Position numbers and translations under genes: made by a program. A DNA stretch of 64,000 bases from JAXDMK01 sp963765955 (GTDB lineage Bacteria > Actinomycetota > Acidimicrobiia > Acidimicrobiales > AC-14), in assembly GCA_963765955.1 (NCBI GenBank), contig CAVXYA010000002.1:186001-250000 (forward strand). Reading direction: 5' to 3'. Below the pieces are notes generated by a model. The model saw nothing but the letters and a program-made list of their open reading frames with translations, was not told the origin of the DNA and made no database searches. Shown piece after piece: positions 8,405-17,818 of the stretch; position 1 is the stretch's first letter, and each line of letters begins with the position of its first letter.

Positions 8405-9177
8405 GCGGCCGGCCCCCTGCCCTCTGATCTGGCGCCCTCTGCCTCCAGCAGCTCCCGGAGATCGCCGACCACGAAGTCGGCGCCATGGGCCAGGAGGTCG
8501 TCGGCGTGGCCCACCCGGTCGACGCCGACCACGGTGCGGAACATTCCGGCCCGGCCCGCCTCCACCCCGGCCAGAGCGTCCTCGAACACGGCCGCCTCGG
8601 CGGGCGTGACCCCGGCCAGCTCGGCCCCGGCCAGGAAGGTGTCGGGAGCGGGCTTGCCTCGGACGTGCCGCTGCTCGGCCACGATGCCGTCGATGTACCC
8701 GTCGACGAGGTCGAGCAGGCCGGCCGCCTCCAACACGTCCCGGCAGTTGGTGCTCGACGACACCACCACCCGGGCCAGGCCTGCGTCCCGCGCCCGTCGC
8801 AGGTATTCCACCGAACCCGGGTAGGCCTCCACCCCGCCGTCCCTGATCAGGCGGAGAACGAACGCGTTCTTGCGCAGCCCCAGCCCCCGCACCGTCTCGG
8901 CGTCGGGCGGGTCGGCCTCGTCGCCCTCGGGCAGCGCGATCCCCCGGGAGGCGAGGAAGTCGCGGGTGCCGTCGGCCCGGGGCTTGCCGTCGACGTAGGC
9001 GGTGTAGTCCGTGGCAATGTCGAAGGCCACGTTGGGCTCGCCGGTGCGGCGCGACCTCTCGCTCAGGTAACCGTCGAACATCTCCTTCCACGCCGCGGCG
9101 TGGACCTTCGCCGTACTGGTGAGCACGCCGTCGAGGTCGAACAAACAGGCGCGCACGTCATCCGGCAGGCCGAGCAC
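8401..9177 (-). CDS. pgmB: Beta-phosphoglucomutase (HAD superfamily)
   Basis: 258 residues. HAD motif I is FDLDGVLTS (nucleophile Asp, general acid Asp), followed by a cap domain, motif II (VVVSSSTN), the conserved Lys in RGKPAPDTFL (motif III) and motif IV (AVFEDALAGVEAG). This is the beta-phosphoglucomutase subfamily that interconverts beta-glucose-1-phosphate and glucose-6-phosphate. It sits directly upstream of the GH65 phosphorylase with a 4-bp overlap, the classic pairing for disaccharide phosphorolysis. Confidence 0.9.
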   Translation of the reverse strand: MLGLPDDVRACLFDLDGVLTSTAKVHAAAWKEMFDGYLSERSRRTGEPNVAFDIATDYTAYVDGKPRADGTRDFLASRGIALPEGDEADPPDAETVRGLGLRKNAFVLRLIRDGGVEAYPGSVEYLRRARDAGLARVVVSSSTNCRDVLEAAGLLDLVDGYIDGIVAEQRHVRGKPAPDTFLAGAELAGVTPAEAAVFEDALAGVEAGRAGMFRTVVGVDRVGHADDLLAHGADFVVGDLRELLEAEGARSEGRGPAA

Positions 9178-9207
9178 CCCCGCCAGCCTAAGCCCGTGGG
9201 GCCCGAC

Positions 9208-9381
9208 TCAGAGCACGAACACCGCAACCATGGCGATGATGGCGAGGGCGGCCAGCAGCCGGATCGGCCAGCCGAACCGGCTGGGCCCCAAGTCGTCGTC
9301 GTCGCCCTCGTCGTCGTACCACTCGGTCCACAGGTCGGGGTCGTCAGGGTCGGGGGCGACGGGCCCCACCGGCGTGGGCAA
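9208..9381 (-). CDS. Small acidic single-pass membrane protein
   Basis: A 57-codon frame from TTG 9381 (or GTG 9369) to TGA at 9208. The first 30 residues are Pro/Asp/Glu/Trp-rich (DPDDPDLWTEWYDDEGDDD). The last 20 form one hydrophobic helix (IRLLAALAIIAMVAVFVL) ending at the stop, the layout of a tail-anchored protein. It starts 16 bases after the MMPL stop, with a GGCGG sequence before the TTG, so it is probably the second gene of that unit. No family is recognised. Confidence 0.5.
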   Translation of the reverse strand: MPTPVGPVAPDPDDPDLWTEWYDDEGDDDDLGPSRFGWPIRLLAALAIIAMVAVFVL

Positions 9382-9396
9382 GGTGGGAGCCGCCGG

Positions 9397-11722
9397 TTAC
9401 CGGCCGGTGTCGGAGGACACCAGCTGGTCCTCGGCCGTGGGATGGGCCTTCCCTTCGACGGCCACGTTGGGCAGGATCCGGTCGAGCCACTTCGGCAGCC
9501 ACCAGTTCTTGTCGCCCAGCAGCTCCATCGTGGCCGGTACCAGCAGGAGCCGCACGATGGTGGCGTCGAGCAGCACCGCACCGGCCAACCCGATGCCGAA
9601 CAGCTTGATCACCCGGTCGTTCTCCAACAGGAAGCTGCCGAAGACGAAGACCATGATGAGGGCGGCGGCGGTGATCACCCGGGCGGTGGCGGCCAGGCCG
9701 TCGGCGACCGACAACCTGCTGTCGCCCGTCCGCTTCCACTCCTCCCGGATGCGGGAGAGGAGGAAGACCTCGTAGTCCATCGACAGGCCGAAGACGATGG
9801 CGAACAGCATCATCGGCACGAACGGTTCGATCGGCGCCTGGTCGAGGTTGAGGATCGACGCCCCCCAGCCCCACTGGAAGATCGCCACCACCACGCCGAA
9901 GGCGGCGCCCAGCGAGAGCAGGTTCATGATCACCGCCTTGAGCGGCACCAGCACCGATCGGAAGACGGTCATGAGCAGGAGGAACGACAGGCCCAGGACG
10001 GCGGCGAAGAACACGGGCATGCGGGCCGTCATGTAGCTGGAGAAGTCGACCAGGATGGGGACCGTCCCGGTGACCGAGACGTCGAGGCCGGAATCGGTCG
10101 TGACCGGGGGCAGGACGTCGTCCCGCAGCCGCTCCACCAGCCTGGTGGTCTCCTCGTCCTGGGGGGCGGTGGACGGGACCACCCGCCACAGGGCGGCGGT
10201 GGGGTTGTCGGGGTCGTTCAGCACCGGCTCGCCGGCGAAGGCCACGCCCGGGGTGGCGGCGAGGGCGTCGGTGACCCGCTGCAGCGTGGCGTCGCCGGTG
10301 CCCGCGGGCACCTCCGACACCACCATCATCGACCCGTTGAAGCCGGGACCGAAGCCCTCGGCCAGCAGGTCGTAGGCCTTGCGGGTGGTGGTCTCCTCGG
10401 CGTAGTTGCCCTCGTCGGAGAAGCCCAGCCGCAGCCCGAACACGGGCAGGGCGAGCAGGACGAGCAGGGCGACCGCGCCCAGCGCCGACGGCCACGGGTT
10501 GTGCTGGATGAACCGGCTCCACCGGTAGGCGAGAGTCTCCTGGCGAGGCTTGGGCGCGGGACGGGGGACGGGCTGGCGCAGGGGCCGGACGGCCAGGCTG
10601 GCCAGCAGCACGACCGCGGCCAGGGGCAGGCAGACGGCGAACAGGGCGGGGATCTTGAGCCCGAGGCCCAACAGCCCTACGGCGAGGAGGGCGGCGGAGA
10701 TGAGGCCCCGCCAGCGGGTGAGCTCCACCCGCCCACCGGCGAAGCCGAGGAGGGCGGGCAGCAGGGTGAGGGCGGCCACCATGGTCATGAACACCACCAG
10801 GGCGGCGCCGATGGCCAAGCCCGACACGAAGCTGATCTGCATCACCAGCATGCCGAGCAGCGAGATCACGACGGTGATCCCGGCGAACGCCACCGCCCGG
10901 CCGGCGGTGTCGATGGCCCTGACGATCGCAGGCCGGATGTCGTCGCCGGCGTGGAGCTGCTCCCGGAACCGGGTGACGATGAACAGGGCGTAATCGATGC
11001 CCACGCCGAGGCCGATCATGAGGCCCAGCTGGGTGGCGAAGTCGGGGATGGTGATGACGTTCGACAGCAGGCCCACGGTGATCGTCCCGACGCTGATGCC
11101 GGCCAGGGCCACGCTGATGGGCAGGCCCATGGCCAGCACCGAGCCGAAGGCCAGGACCAGGATGACCATGGCGAAGGCGACACCGAGGAGCTCGGAGGAC
11201 GGGGGCTCGAACTCGCCGAAGATGGCCCCGCCCAGCTCGATCTGGAGGCCGGCCCGCTCCGGCATGACCTCGTTGATGTCCTTGGTGATGGCCTGGGCGT
11301 TCTCGAAGGTGACGTCGGGGTCGAGCTCGACGACGGCGTAGCCGATGTCGCCCCGGTGGCCCTCGGAGTCGGAGATCTGGTTCGACCCCTCCTCCGAGTA
11401 GGGGCTCACGACCCGGGCCACGCCCTCGACCTCGGCCGACCTCGGCGATGAACTGCTCCATCGTCTGGCGGACTGCGGGATCGTTGACGCCCGCCTCGGA
11501 GAGGAAGACGATCGTTCCGCTCTCACCCGTGCCCTGGCCGCCGAAGTGGTCCTCCAGGACCTCGAAGCCCTTCCGGCTCTCCACGTCGGGCAGGTTGAAG
11601 TCGGCCCGGTAGGCGCTGCCGGCCGACCCAAGGATTCCTCCCAGCAGGAACAGGGCGAGGACCCAGCCCCCCACGACGATGCGACGGTGATCGTGGCACC
11701 AGCCACCGAGACGTCCGAACAC
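9397..11722 (-). CDS. MMPL/RND-family membrane exporter, frame broken by a 10-bp duplication
   Basis: About 772 residues once rejoined. The N-terminal part (VFGRLGGWCHDHRRIVVGGW, first transmembrane helix, then an extracytoplasmic loop up to EQFIAEV) is in one frame; the rest (EVEGVARVVSPYSEEG onward) is in the next. The latter holds the RND transmembrane bundles, including GVGIDYALFIVTRFREQL and GLSMDYEVFLLSRIREEW, the two internal-repeat signatures of MMPL transporters. Such proteins export lipids or other hydrophobic molecules using the proton gradient. The GTG at 11722 follows GAGGAGG by 6 bases. The break is explained exactly by a duplicated 10-mer at 11427-11446. Confidence 0.85.
11427..11446. 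repeat. Tandem 10-bp duplication causing the MMPL frameshift
   Basis: CGACCTCGGC occurs twice in tandem. Deleting one copy restores a continuous reading frame (IAEVEGVARV) through the exporter gene, so this duplication is the sole lesion. Confidence 0.9.
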
Positions 11723-11838
11723 GTGCGTTCCTCCTCGGGGAAGAGCGGGGCGGTCGGCCCATGGTACGAAACTTGGGCCGCCTTTGTGATCACGATTAAC
11801 GTACGGTGAACCGCAGGGTGCTGTCCGGGGGTTTTCGG

Positions 11839-11911
11839 TGGGCGCTGAGGGTCTCGATCCCCCGGCCGCCTGCTTGTAAGGCAGGTGCTCTTCCAACTGA
11901 GCTAAGCGCCC
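11839..11911 (-). tRNA. tRNA-Val (anticodon TAC)
   Basis: 73 bases on the minus strand. The acceptor stem GGGCGCT pairs with AGCGCCC; a D-arm GCTC-AGTTGGAAG-AGC, an anticodon arm CCTGC-CTTACAA-GCAGG with anticodon TAC, and a T-arm GGGGG-ATCGAGA-CCCTC are present. CCA is not fully encoded. Confidence 0.93.
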
Positions 11912-11966
11912 GTCTGGCCGCCCAGCCTACGGGTCCCGGCGGCGGACGACGCCGGGACCTCGGGCT

Positions 11967-12524
11967 TTACTCATTCTCGACCTGGGGCCGGGTGGCCCGG
12001 GCCAGCTCCACCAGGGCGGTGGTCGCCTCCGGGAGCAGGATGGGGAGCTGGTTCGGCGGGAACCAGCGCACCTCGACGATCTCGGGCGACGAGGGCGTCG
12101 GAGGTCGGTCCGCCGCCGCGTCCGTGTCCGCAGGGTCGGCCGCATCCTGCAGGGGCGCGTCCTCCGGCGGCACCAGCCGTCCCTTGAAGACGACGTCGAC
12201 CCGGCGGTGGCGGGCGTCGACCACGACCATGGGGGCGTCGTCCACGGCGACCACCACGCCCAGCTCCTCCCGCACCTCCCGGCGCACGGCGTCGTACGGC
12301 TCCTCCCCCCGCTTGAGCAGGCCTCCAGGGAAACCCCACGCCTCTCGGCGGCGGTACGACTGGCGCAGCAGCAGGAGGGCGCCGTCCTCCCGCTCGATGA
12401 CGCACAGGGCCCCGACGTGGAACGACGGCGTGAGCGTCCGGATGGCGACCAGCCGGGCCGAGATCGGCAGCCGGCGATAGACGGCCAGCAGCACCCGTTG
12501 CAGGCGTCGGCGCAGGACCGCCAT
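11967..12524 (-). CDS. NUDIX hydrolase
   Basis: 185 residues. The NUDIX box is seen at about residues 67-89: G-G-L-L-K-R-G-E followed by E-P-Y-D-A-V-R-R-E-V-R-E-E-L-G-V, with the GX5EX7REUXEEXGU spacing that binds Mg. The family hydrolyses nucleoside diphosphates linked to another moiety; the substrate cannot be predicted here. The middle (about 125-150) has an acidic Ala/Asp/Pro-rich insert. It lies 18 bases downstream of the phosphatase gene and is likely cotranscribed with it. Confidence 0.85.
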   Translation of the reverse strand: MAVLRRRLQRVLLAVYRRLPISARLVAIRTLTPSFHVGALCVIEREDGALLLLRQSYRRREAWGFPGGLLKRGEEPYDAVRREVREELGVVVAVDDAPMVVVDARHRRVDVVFKGRLVPPEDAPLQDAADPADTDAAADRPPTPSSPEIVEVRWFPPNQLPILLPEATTALVELARATRPQVENE

Positions 12525-12542
12525 CAGGTGCCCGTCACCGCC

Positions 12543-13289
12543 TCAGCGGAGCCGAGCGCGGGCCTCGAGGGCCTCGGTCAGCAGCTTCTCGGAGGCGGCC
12601 GCGACCGGGCTGCGCCGCTCGGTGAGGCCCAGGGTCACCAGCTCGCGGCCCTCGGCGTCGGCGACCCATCCGCCCGCCTCCCGGCACACCAGGACGCCTC
12701 CCAGGTAGTCCCAGGGGGCGTTGGAGTGCTCGCTGCAGTCGATGTAGGCGTCGAGCTGGCCCGAGCCCACCGCGCAGATGTCGAGGGCGGTGGCGCCCAT
12801 GGCCCGCATCTGGCGCCAACCCAGGTGCTCGGCCGGCCATCCGTTCAGGCACACCACCGCCTCATCCATGGCCGTGCAGCCGCTGGCCGCCAGCGGCCGT
12901 CCGTTCCAGGTGGCGCCCGACCCCCGCACGGCCTCGAAACGGTCGCCGGTGGCCAGGTTGACGACGACCGCCGCCCGGGCGCCGGCGTCGTCGACCGCGC
13001 ACAGGCTGGTGGCGTACCACGGCAGCATCCGGGAGGCGTTGGTCGAACCGTCGACCGGGTCGAGGGCAACGGTCACCGGTCGGTCGGGGTGGTGGAGCCC
13101 GGTCTCCTCGCTCAGCACGCCGAGGCCGGCTCCCACCAGGATGGCCACCGCCACCTCGTCGGCCACCAGGTCGCTGTGGTACTGCCCGGCCCGGGTGCCG
13201 GCCAGGCCCCAGTCCTCCAACGCCTCGAGCGCGGTGTGGACGGCAGTCGCGGCCTCGTTCAGCACGGCGATGAGACGGTCGTCGGTCAC
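12543..13289 (-). CDS. Inositol-monophosphatase family phosphatase
   Basis: 248 residues with the three metal-binding signatures of the Li-sensitive phosphatase superfamily: GVLSEETG, ALDPVDGSTNASRMLPW and NAPWDYLGGVLVCREAGG. These bind the two or three Mg ions that activate the water for phosphate-ester hydrolysis. Substrates in actinobacteria include myo-inositol phosphate, histidinol phosphate and fructose-1,6-bisphosphate; the sequence does not decide. It is divergent from the gene at 13378. Confidence 0.87.
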   Translation of the reverse strand: MTDDRLIAVLNEAATAVHTALEALEDWGLAGTRAGQYHSDLVADEVAVAILVGAGLGVLSEETGLHHPDRPVTVALDPVDGSTNASRMLPWYATSLCAVDDAGARAAVVVNLATGDRFEAVRGSGATWNGRPLAASGCTAMDEAVVCLNGWPAEHLGWRQMRAMGATALDICAVGSGQLDAYIDCSEHSNAPWDYLGGVLVCREAGGWVADAEGRELVTLGLTERRSPVAAASEKLLTEALEARARLR

Positions 13290-13377
13290 CGATCGAAGCT
13301 ACCGCCCGTAGCGGGCGCCACCGCCTACGCTCGCAGGCGGGGTCACACGGCGCCGACAGCGACGAGGAGGTGGACGG

Positions 13378-13935
13378 TTGGCTGCGATCGATGTTGCCGG
13401 ATACGTGGCCGAGCTCAAGGACCACGCCGTCGACCACGGCTTCCACGTCCACGACGAGCGCCATTTCGTCGAGACGTACTCCTTGCGCCAGGTATGGGAG
13501 GTCGACCTGCACCCCGAGGAGGGCTGCGGCGGACCTCTCGACCTGCACCTGGCCCTCGAGGTGGAGCCCCGGGTGCTGCTCGCCTTCGAGGATGTGGTCT
13601 CGAACTTGCCCGACGACGAGGACCCGGCCGACGACTACCAGTTCCCGCTGATCTTCACCTGGGCCCTTCCCCCCCTGCCCAAGGGGCCCGACCTGCTGCT
13701 GCTGGCGACCGAGCTGGCCGGCGTCGGCGGCCCCGACCTGCCCCTGGAGGTGTCGGCCATCGACTCCTTCGCCCAGGTAACCGACGCCGCCGAGCGCAGC
13801 CTCACCATCGTCGCCCGCCAGCAGGTGTCGCTGGCCAAGGTCCTGGCCGGCGAGGAGCTGCTGTGCGACATGCTCGACCGCTGCCTGGCCGTCAGCCGCT
13901 TCCTGCTCGACCAGGCGCCGGCCTGGGGTGTGTGA
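13378..13935 (+). CDS. Conserved-looking hypothetical protein
   Basis: 185 residues, acidic, without signal peptide or transmembrane helix. It opens IDVAGYVAELKDHAVDHGFHV and contains LHPEEGCGGPLDLHLALEVEP and PLIFTWALPPLPKGPDLLLLA. The TTG start at 13378 is supported by AGGAGG seven bases upstream. Codon use is typical of the neighbourhood. I do not recognise the family. Confidence 0.7.
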   Translation: MAAIDVAGYVAELKDHAVDHGFHVHDERHFVETYSLRQVWEVDLHPEEGCGGPLDLHLALEVEPRVLLAFEDVVSNLPDDEDPADDYQFPLIFTWALPPLPKGPDLLLLATELAGVGGPDLPLEVSAIDSFAQVTDAAERSLTIVARQQVSLAKVLAGEELLCDMLDRCLAVSRFLLDQAPAWGV

Positions 13936-13954
13936 GCGGGCCTCAACAAACCCC

Positions 13955-13983
13955 TTGACAGTTTGGAGGGCCGGCATTACATT
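13955..13983 (+). promoter_or_regulatory. Promoter of tRNA-Leu (TTGACA, 17 bp, TACATT)
   Basis: A consensus -35 TTGACA at 13955-13960, a 17-base spacer and -10 TACATT at 13978-13983 lie upstream of tRNA-Leu. Predicted transcription start is near 13990, leaving a leader of about 100 bases that contains a GC hairpin around 14021-14036 (GGGCCC-TC-GGGCCC). Confidence 0.7.
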
Positions 13984-14124
13984 TGCCTTCCGGAGTCCCA
14001 AGAGGGCAACCGAAGCAGAAGGGCCCTCGGGCCCGGAAGCGGAGGACACTTTCTTGGGGCTCCTTCTTTTGTGCCCTAAAGTCCGAGGCCAGGCCCGGAT
14101 GGCGGAACGGTAGACGCGATGGTC

Positions 14125-14676
<552 letters not shown>

Positions 14677-14707
14677 CCGGCCGACCCTATCCGGGACCGC
14701 GAAGCTC

Positions 14708-15553
14708 TCAGATGGCGAGAGGCAGCTTCTTGCCGTTGAACGCCACCGTGCCCAGGGCCAGCTCGACGCCGGTGAACGACGTATGGGCCTTGAGATACTC
14801 GAGCTCCCGGTACAGGTCACCGACGCCGTTGGTGAGGCCCACCACGTTCAGCGTGCTGAGCACGCCCAACGCCTTGCCGCTCTTGTCGAGGAAGGCGCTT
14901 CCGGAATCACCCGGAATGCCAGGAGTGAGGGTCGAGACGATGTGGGTCCAGCCCCCGAAGCCGTCGACGAGGCTGGTCCCGACCTTGGGGCTGAGGACGG
15001 TGAGTCCCAGGCGCAGGCTGGAGTTGCCGTAGCTGTAGACCTTCTGCAGCAGGGAGGTACCGACCGTGTTCAGGCCGTTGGGGCCGCCCCAGTGCGGGAT
15101 CGAGGGGTTCACCTTGGCCACGTCGGCCGGATCGAGCTTCACCAGGGCGAAATCGTTGTACTGGCAGGTGTCGGGATCGGTCTCGCCCTCGGCCTGCATC
15201 GTCAGCCACGAGTTGTAGACCAGCGTGCCCGGGCGGGACGCCCCGCCGACGGTGACCTCGGTGCCGAGCGGCTGCGACGGGGCCAGGCACCCGTTGGTGT
15301 CGGTCGGGCCGCCGGTGGTCGAGCAGTGGGCGGCCTGGCCGATGTAGACGTTGACGGTGGCATCGGGGCCGGTGTCGTAGAAGACGAAGTTGGCCGTGCA
15401 CTGGCCGCCCTCAGTAAGTGTCTGAACTCCGGGATGGATGGGGGCAGTCGCCGCCGGTGCCCACGCCGGGGCGGCGATGGCCGGGGTGGACGGCAGCACG
15501 GACAACGGGGAGAGGAGCAGTGCCGCCAGCAATACACGTCGAAAATGTCGCAT
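14708..15553 (-). CDS. Secreted trypsin-like (S1) serine protease
   Basis: 281 residues with a Sec signal peptide (HFRRVLLAALLLSPLSVLP, cleavage near AIAAPA). The chymotrypsin-fold catalytic motifs are QAAHCS (His), YNDFALVKLDP (Asp) and GIPGDSGSAF (Ser). It is exported, so probably acts outside the membrane; the substrate is unknown. ATG 15553 is chosen for the signal peptide; no strong ribosome site is seen. It follows fabI on the same strand but shares no obvious role with the fatty-acid genes. Confidence 0.85.
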   Translation of the reverse strand: MRHFRRVLLAALLLSPLSVLPSTPAIAAPAWAPAATAPIHPGVQTLTEGGQCTANFVFYDTGPDATVNVYIGQAAHCSTTGGPTDTNGCLAPSQPLGTEVTVGGASRPGTLVYNSWLTMQAEGETDPDTCQYNDFALVKLDPADVAKVNPSIPHWGGPNGLNTVGTSLLQKVYSYGNSSLRLGLTVLSPKVGTSLVDGFGGWTHIVSTLTPGIPGDSGSAFLDKSGKALGVLSTLNVVGLTNGVGDLYRELEYLKAHTSFTGVELALGTVAFNGKKLPLAI

Positions 15554-15600
15554 TCCGTGAGGATGCCACCATCCTCCGTGTTTGGGAAGGGCGGTTTGGC

Positions 15601-16413
15601 TCAGGTGTCGGGTGAGCCCGACCGATCGGGCGGGAGCCCGACCGCCGCGGCCAGGGAGTGGAAGCCGCCGTCGACGTGGAGCATCTCGCCGGTCGTGGCC
15701 GGGAACCAGTCGGACAGCAGGGCCACGCACGCCTTGGCGACCGGGCCCGCGTCGCGGGTGTCCCAGCCGAGGGGCGCTCTGCCGGCCCATGTCTGTTCGA
15801 TCTGCTCGAAGCCGGCGATGCCCTTGGCCGCGATGGTGCGCAGGGGACCGGCCGACACCAGGTTCACCCGCACCCGGTCGCGGCCCAGGTCGCGGGCCAG
15901 GTACCGGGACGTGGCCTCGAGGGCGGCCTTGGCCACGCCCATCCAGTCGTAGGCCGGCCAGGCGAACCGGGCGTCGAACGTGAGGCCCACGATCGAACCT
16001 CCGCCGGCGCCCCGCATCAGGGGCAGGACGGCGCCGGCGAGGGCCTTGAGCGAGTAGGCGGAGACGTGCAGGGCGGTGCTCACGTCCTCCCACTCGGGCT
16101 GCATGAAGTCGCCCCCCAGGCAGTTGGCGGGGGCGAAGGCCACCGCATGGAGGACGCCGTCGACCCGTCCCCACCGCCCGGCCAGGTCCTCGGTGAGGTA
16201 CAGCAGGTGGGCCGGGTCGGTGACGTCGACCTCGAGCACGTCGGGCACCACCGCCAGCCGGCGGGCGGTGCGCTGGGTGAGGCTCATCCCCCGCCCGAAG
16301 CCGGTGAGGACGATCTCCGCCCCCTGCTCCTGGGCCAGGGCGGCCACCGAGTAGGCGATCGAGGACTCGTGGAGGACGCCCGTGACCAGCACCTTCTTGC
16401 CTTCGAGCAGCAT
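15601..16413 (-). CDS. fabI: Enoyl-ACP reductase (NADH), InhA/FabI type
   Basis: 270 residues. N-terminal LLEGKKVLVTGVLHESSIAY is the FabI/InhA nucleotide-binding opening; the catalytic Tyr-x6-Lys is in YDWMGVAKAALE; LVSAGPLRTIAAKGI and GEMLHVDGGFHS are typical C-terminal elements. It carries out the last reduction of each fatty-acid elongation cycle. It lies at the 3' end of a FAS-II operon, 21 bases after the carboxyltransferase gene. The opening is closer to mycobacterial InhA than to E. coli FabI. Confidence 0.92.
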   Translation of the reverse strand: MLLEGKKVLVTGVLHESSIAYSVAALAQEQGAEIVLTGFGRGMSLTQRTARRLAVVPDVLEVDVTDPAHLLYLTEDLAGRWGRVDGVLHAVAFAPANCLGGDFMQPEWEDVSTALHVSAYSLKALAGAVLPLMRGAGGGSIVGLTFDARFAWPAYDWMGVAKAALEATSRYLARDLGRDRVRVNLVSAGPLRTIAAKGIAGFEQIEQTWAGRAPLGWDTRDAGPVAKACVALLSDWFPATTGEMLHVDGGFHSLAAAVGLPPDRSGSPDT

Positions 16414-16434
16414 GCGACGTCCTTACCGGTGGGT

Positions 16435-17808
16435 CTAAAGAGGTGGATTGGTGTGCTTGAGCCCGGCGGGGGGCGGGACCCGCTTGGAGCGTAAGGCCCC
16501 GAGCCCGGCGACGAGGAGGCGGCGGGTGTCGTCGGGCTGGACGACGTCGTCGACGAAGCCCCGCTCGGCCGCCACCTGCGGCGTGCAGAACCGCGACGAG
16601 TACTCGGCCTCCAGGTGGGCGGCGGCGGTGGCCCGGGCGGCCGGATCGTCGAAGGCGTCGAGCCGGCGGCGGTGGAGGATCTGCACCGCGCCCGGGGCAC
16701 CCATCACCGCGATCTCGGCCGAGGGCCAGGCCAGGACCAGGTCGCTGCCCAGGCCCCGGGAGTCCATGACGATGTAGGCCCCGCCGTAGGCCTTGCGCAG
16801 CACCACGCACACGCGGGGGACGGTGGCGCCGGCGTAGGCCGCCACCAGCTGGGCGCCGTAGCGGATGATGCCCTGCCACTCGATGTCCTTGCCCGGCTGG
16901 AACCCGGAGCTGTCGACGAAGGTGACCAGGGGCAGGCCGAAGGCGTCGCAGCACTGCACGAAACGGGCCGCCTTGGTGGAGGCGTCGATGTCGAGCGTGC
17001 CCGCCCGGAAGCTGGGCTGGTTGGCGATGACCCCCACCGATCCCCCGGCCAGCCGGGCGTAGCCGGTGACCACGTTGGGGGCCGCGCCCGCCCGCACCTC
17101 GAGGAAGGAGTCGCGGTCGACGATGTCCTCGATGACGGTGCGCACGTCGTAGGAGGCGGTGGGCCGGTCGGGGATGGTGGTCGCCGCCACCCGGCAGGGC
17201 CGGTCGACGGGGTCGTCGCAGGCCACGACCGGTGCCTCCTCCCGCCAGTTGGACGGCAGATACGAGAGCAGGTCGCCCACCGCCCACGCGGCCTCGGCCT
17301 CGTCGGCCACGACCAGCGACGCCAGCCCGCTCCGCCGGGCGTGCACGTCGGCCCCACCCAGGTCGGCGCTGGTGGTGGGCAGGCCGGTGAAGTCCTCCAC
17401 CGAGCGAGGACCGCTCACGTAGGCGTAGGCGTCGGCCGTCATCACCACGTGGTCGGCGATACCCAGCAGCAGGGCGGGCCCGGCCACGCACGGCCCGACC
17501 ACCGAGAAGACGATGGGCACGGTGCCCGACGCCTGGGTGAGAGCCCGGGCCACCCGCCCCCACGCGTGGAGCGACGCCAGGCCGTCGCGGACGTCGGCGC
17601 CGGAGGTGGACATCTCGCCCACCACCGGGACGCCGATCTCGAGCGCCATGCGGATGAGACGCTCGACGACCTGTCCCTCGGCGGGGCCGATGGCCCCCCG
17701 GTGGGGCCCTCCCGCCAGGCGGAACCACGCCACCCGGCGTCCGTCGAGGTCGGTGAGGGAGGCCTGGACGGCGCCGCCCCGGCGGGCCGCGACCGGGACT
17801 GCCGTCAT
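16435..17808 (-). CDS. Acyl-CoA carboxylase carboxyltransferase subunit (AccD/AccA fusion-like)
   Basis: 457 residues with two crotonase-fold halves as in actinobacterial acyl-CoA carboxylase beta subunits. The first half has VFSVVGPCVAGPALLLGIADHVVMT; the second has FVDSSGFQPGKDIEWQGIIR and LRKAYGGAYIVMDSRGLGSD, which build the oxyanion holes for carboxybiotin and acyl-CoA. It should transfer the carboxyl group to acetyl-CoA to form malonyl-CoA. No biotin carboxylase is in the window. It overlaps nothing but follows fabF by 10 bases. Confidence 0.88.
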   Translation of the reverse strand: MTAVPVAARRGGAVQASLTDLDGRRVAWFRLAGGPHRGAIGPAEGQVVERLIRMALEIGVPVVGEMSTSGADVRDGLASLHAWGRVARALTQASGTVPIVFSVVGPCVAGPALLLGIADHVVMTADAYAYVSGPRSVEDFTGLPTTSADLGGADVHARRSGLASLVVADEAEAAWAVGDLLSYLPSNWREEAPVVACDDPVDRPCRVAATTIPDRPTASYDVRTVIEDIVDRDSFLEVRAGAAPNVVTGYARLAGGSVGVIANQPSFRAGTLDIDASTKAARFVQCCDAFGLPLVTFVDSSGFQPGKDIEWQGIIRYGAQLVAAYAGATVPRVCVVLRKAYGGAYIVMDSRGLGSDLVLAWPSAEIAVMGAPGAVQILHRRRLDAFDDPAARATAAAHLEAEYSSRFCTPQVAAERGFVDDVVQPDDTRRLLVAGLGALRSKRVPPPAGLKHTNPPL

Positions 17809-17818
17809 CTACCGGGGG

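Noticed and set aside
6086..8824. A 912-codon plus-strand open frame
   Set aside because: It is antisense to GH65 and the mutase, which carry clear catalytic motifs; open frames opposite GC-rich genes are expected.
8485..11451. A 988-codon plus-strand open frame rich in Gly, Gln, His, Asp
   Set aside because: Antisense to the mutase and MMPL genes; composition is that of a reversed high-GC gene and no family motif is present.
14021..14036. GGGCCC-rich hairpin in the tRNA-Leu leader as a T-box or attenuator
   Set aside because: Short GC palindrome only; no T-box sequence or specifier loop, and the downstream gene is a tRNA.
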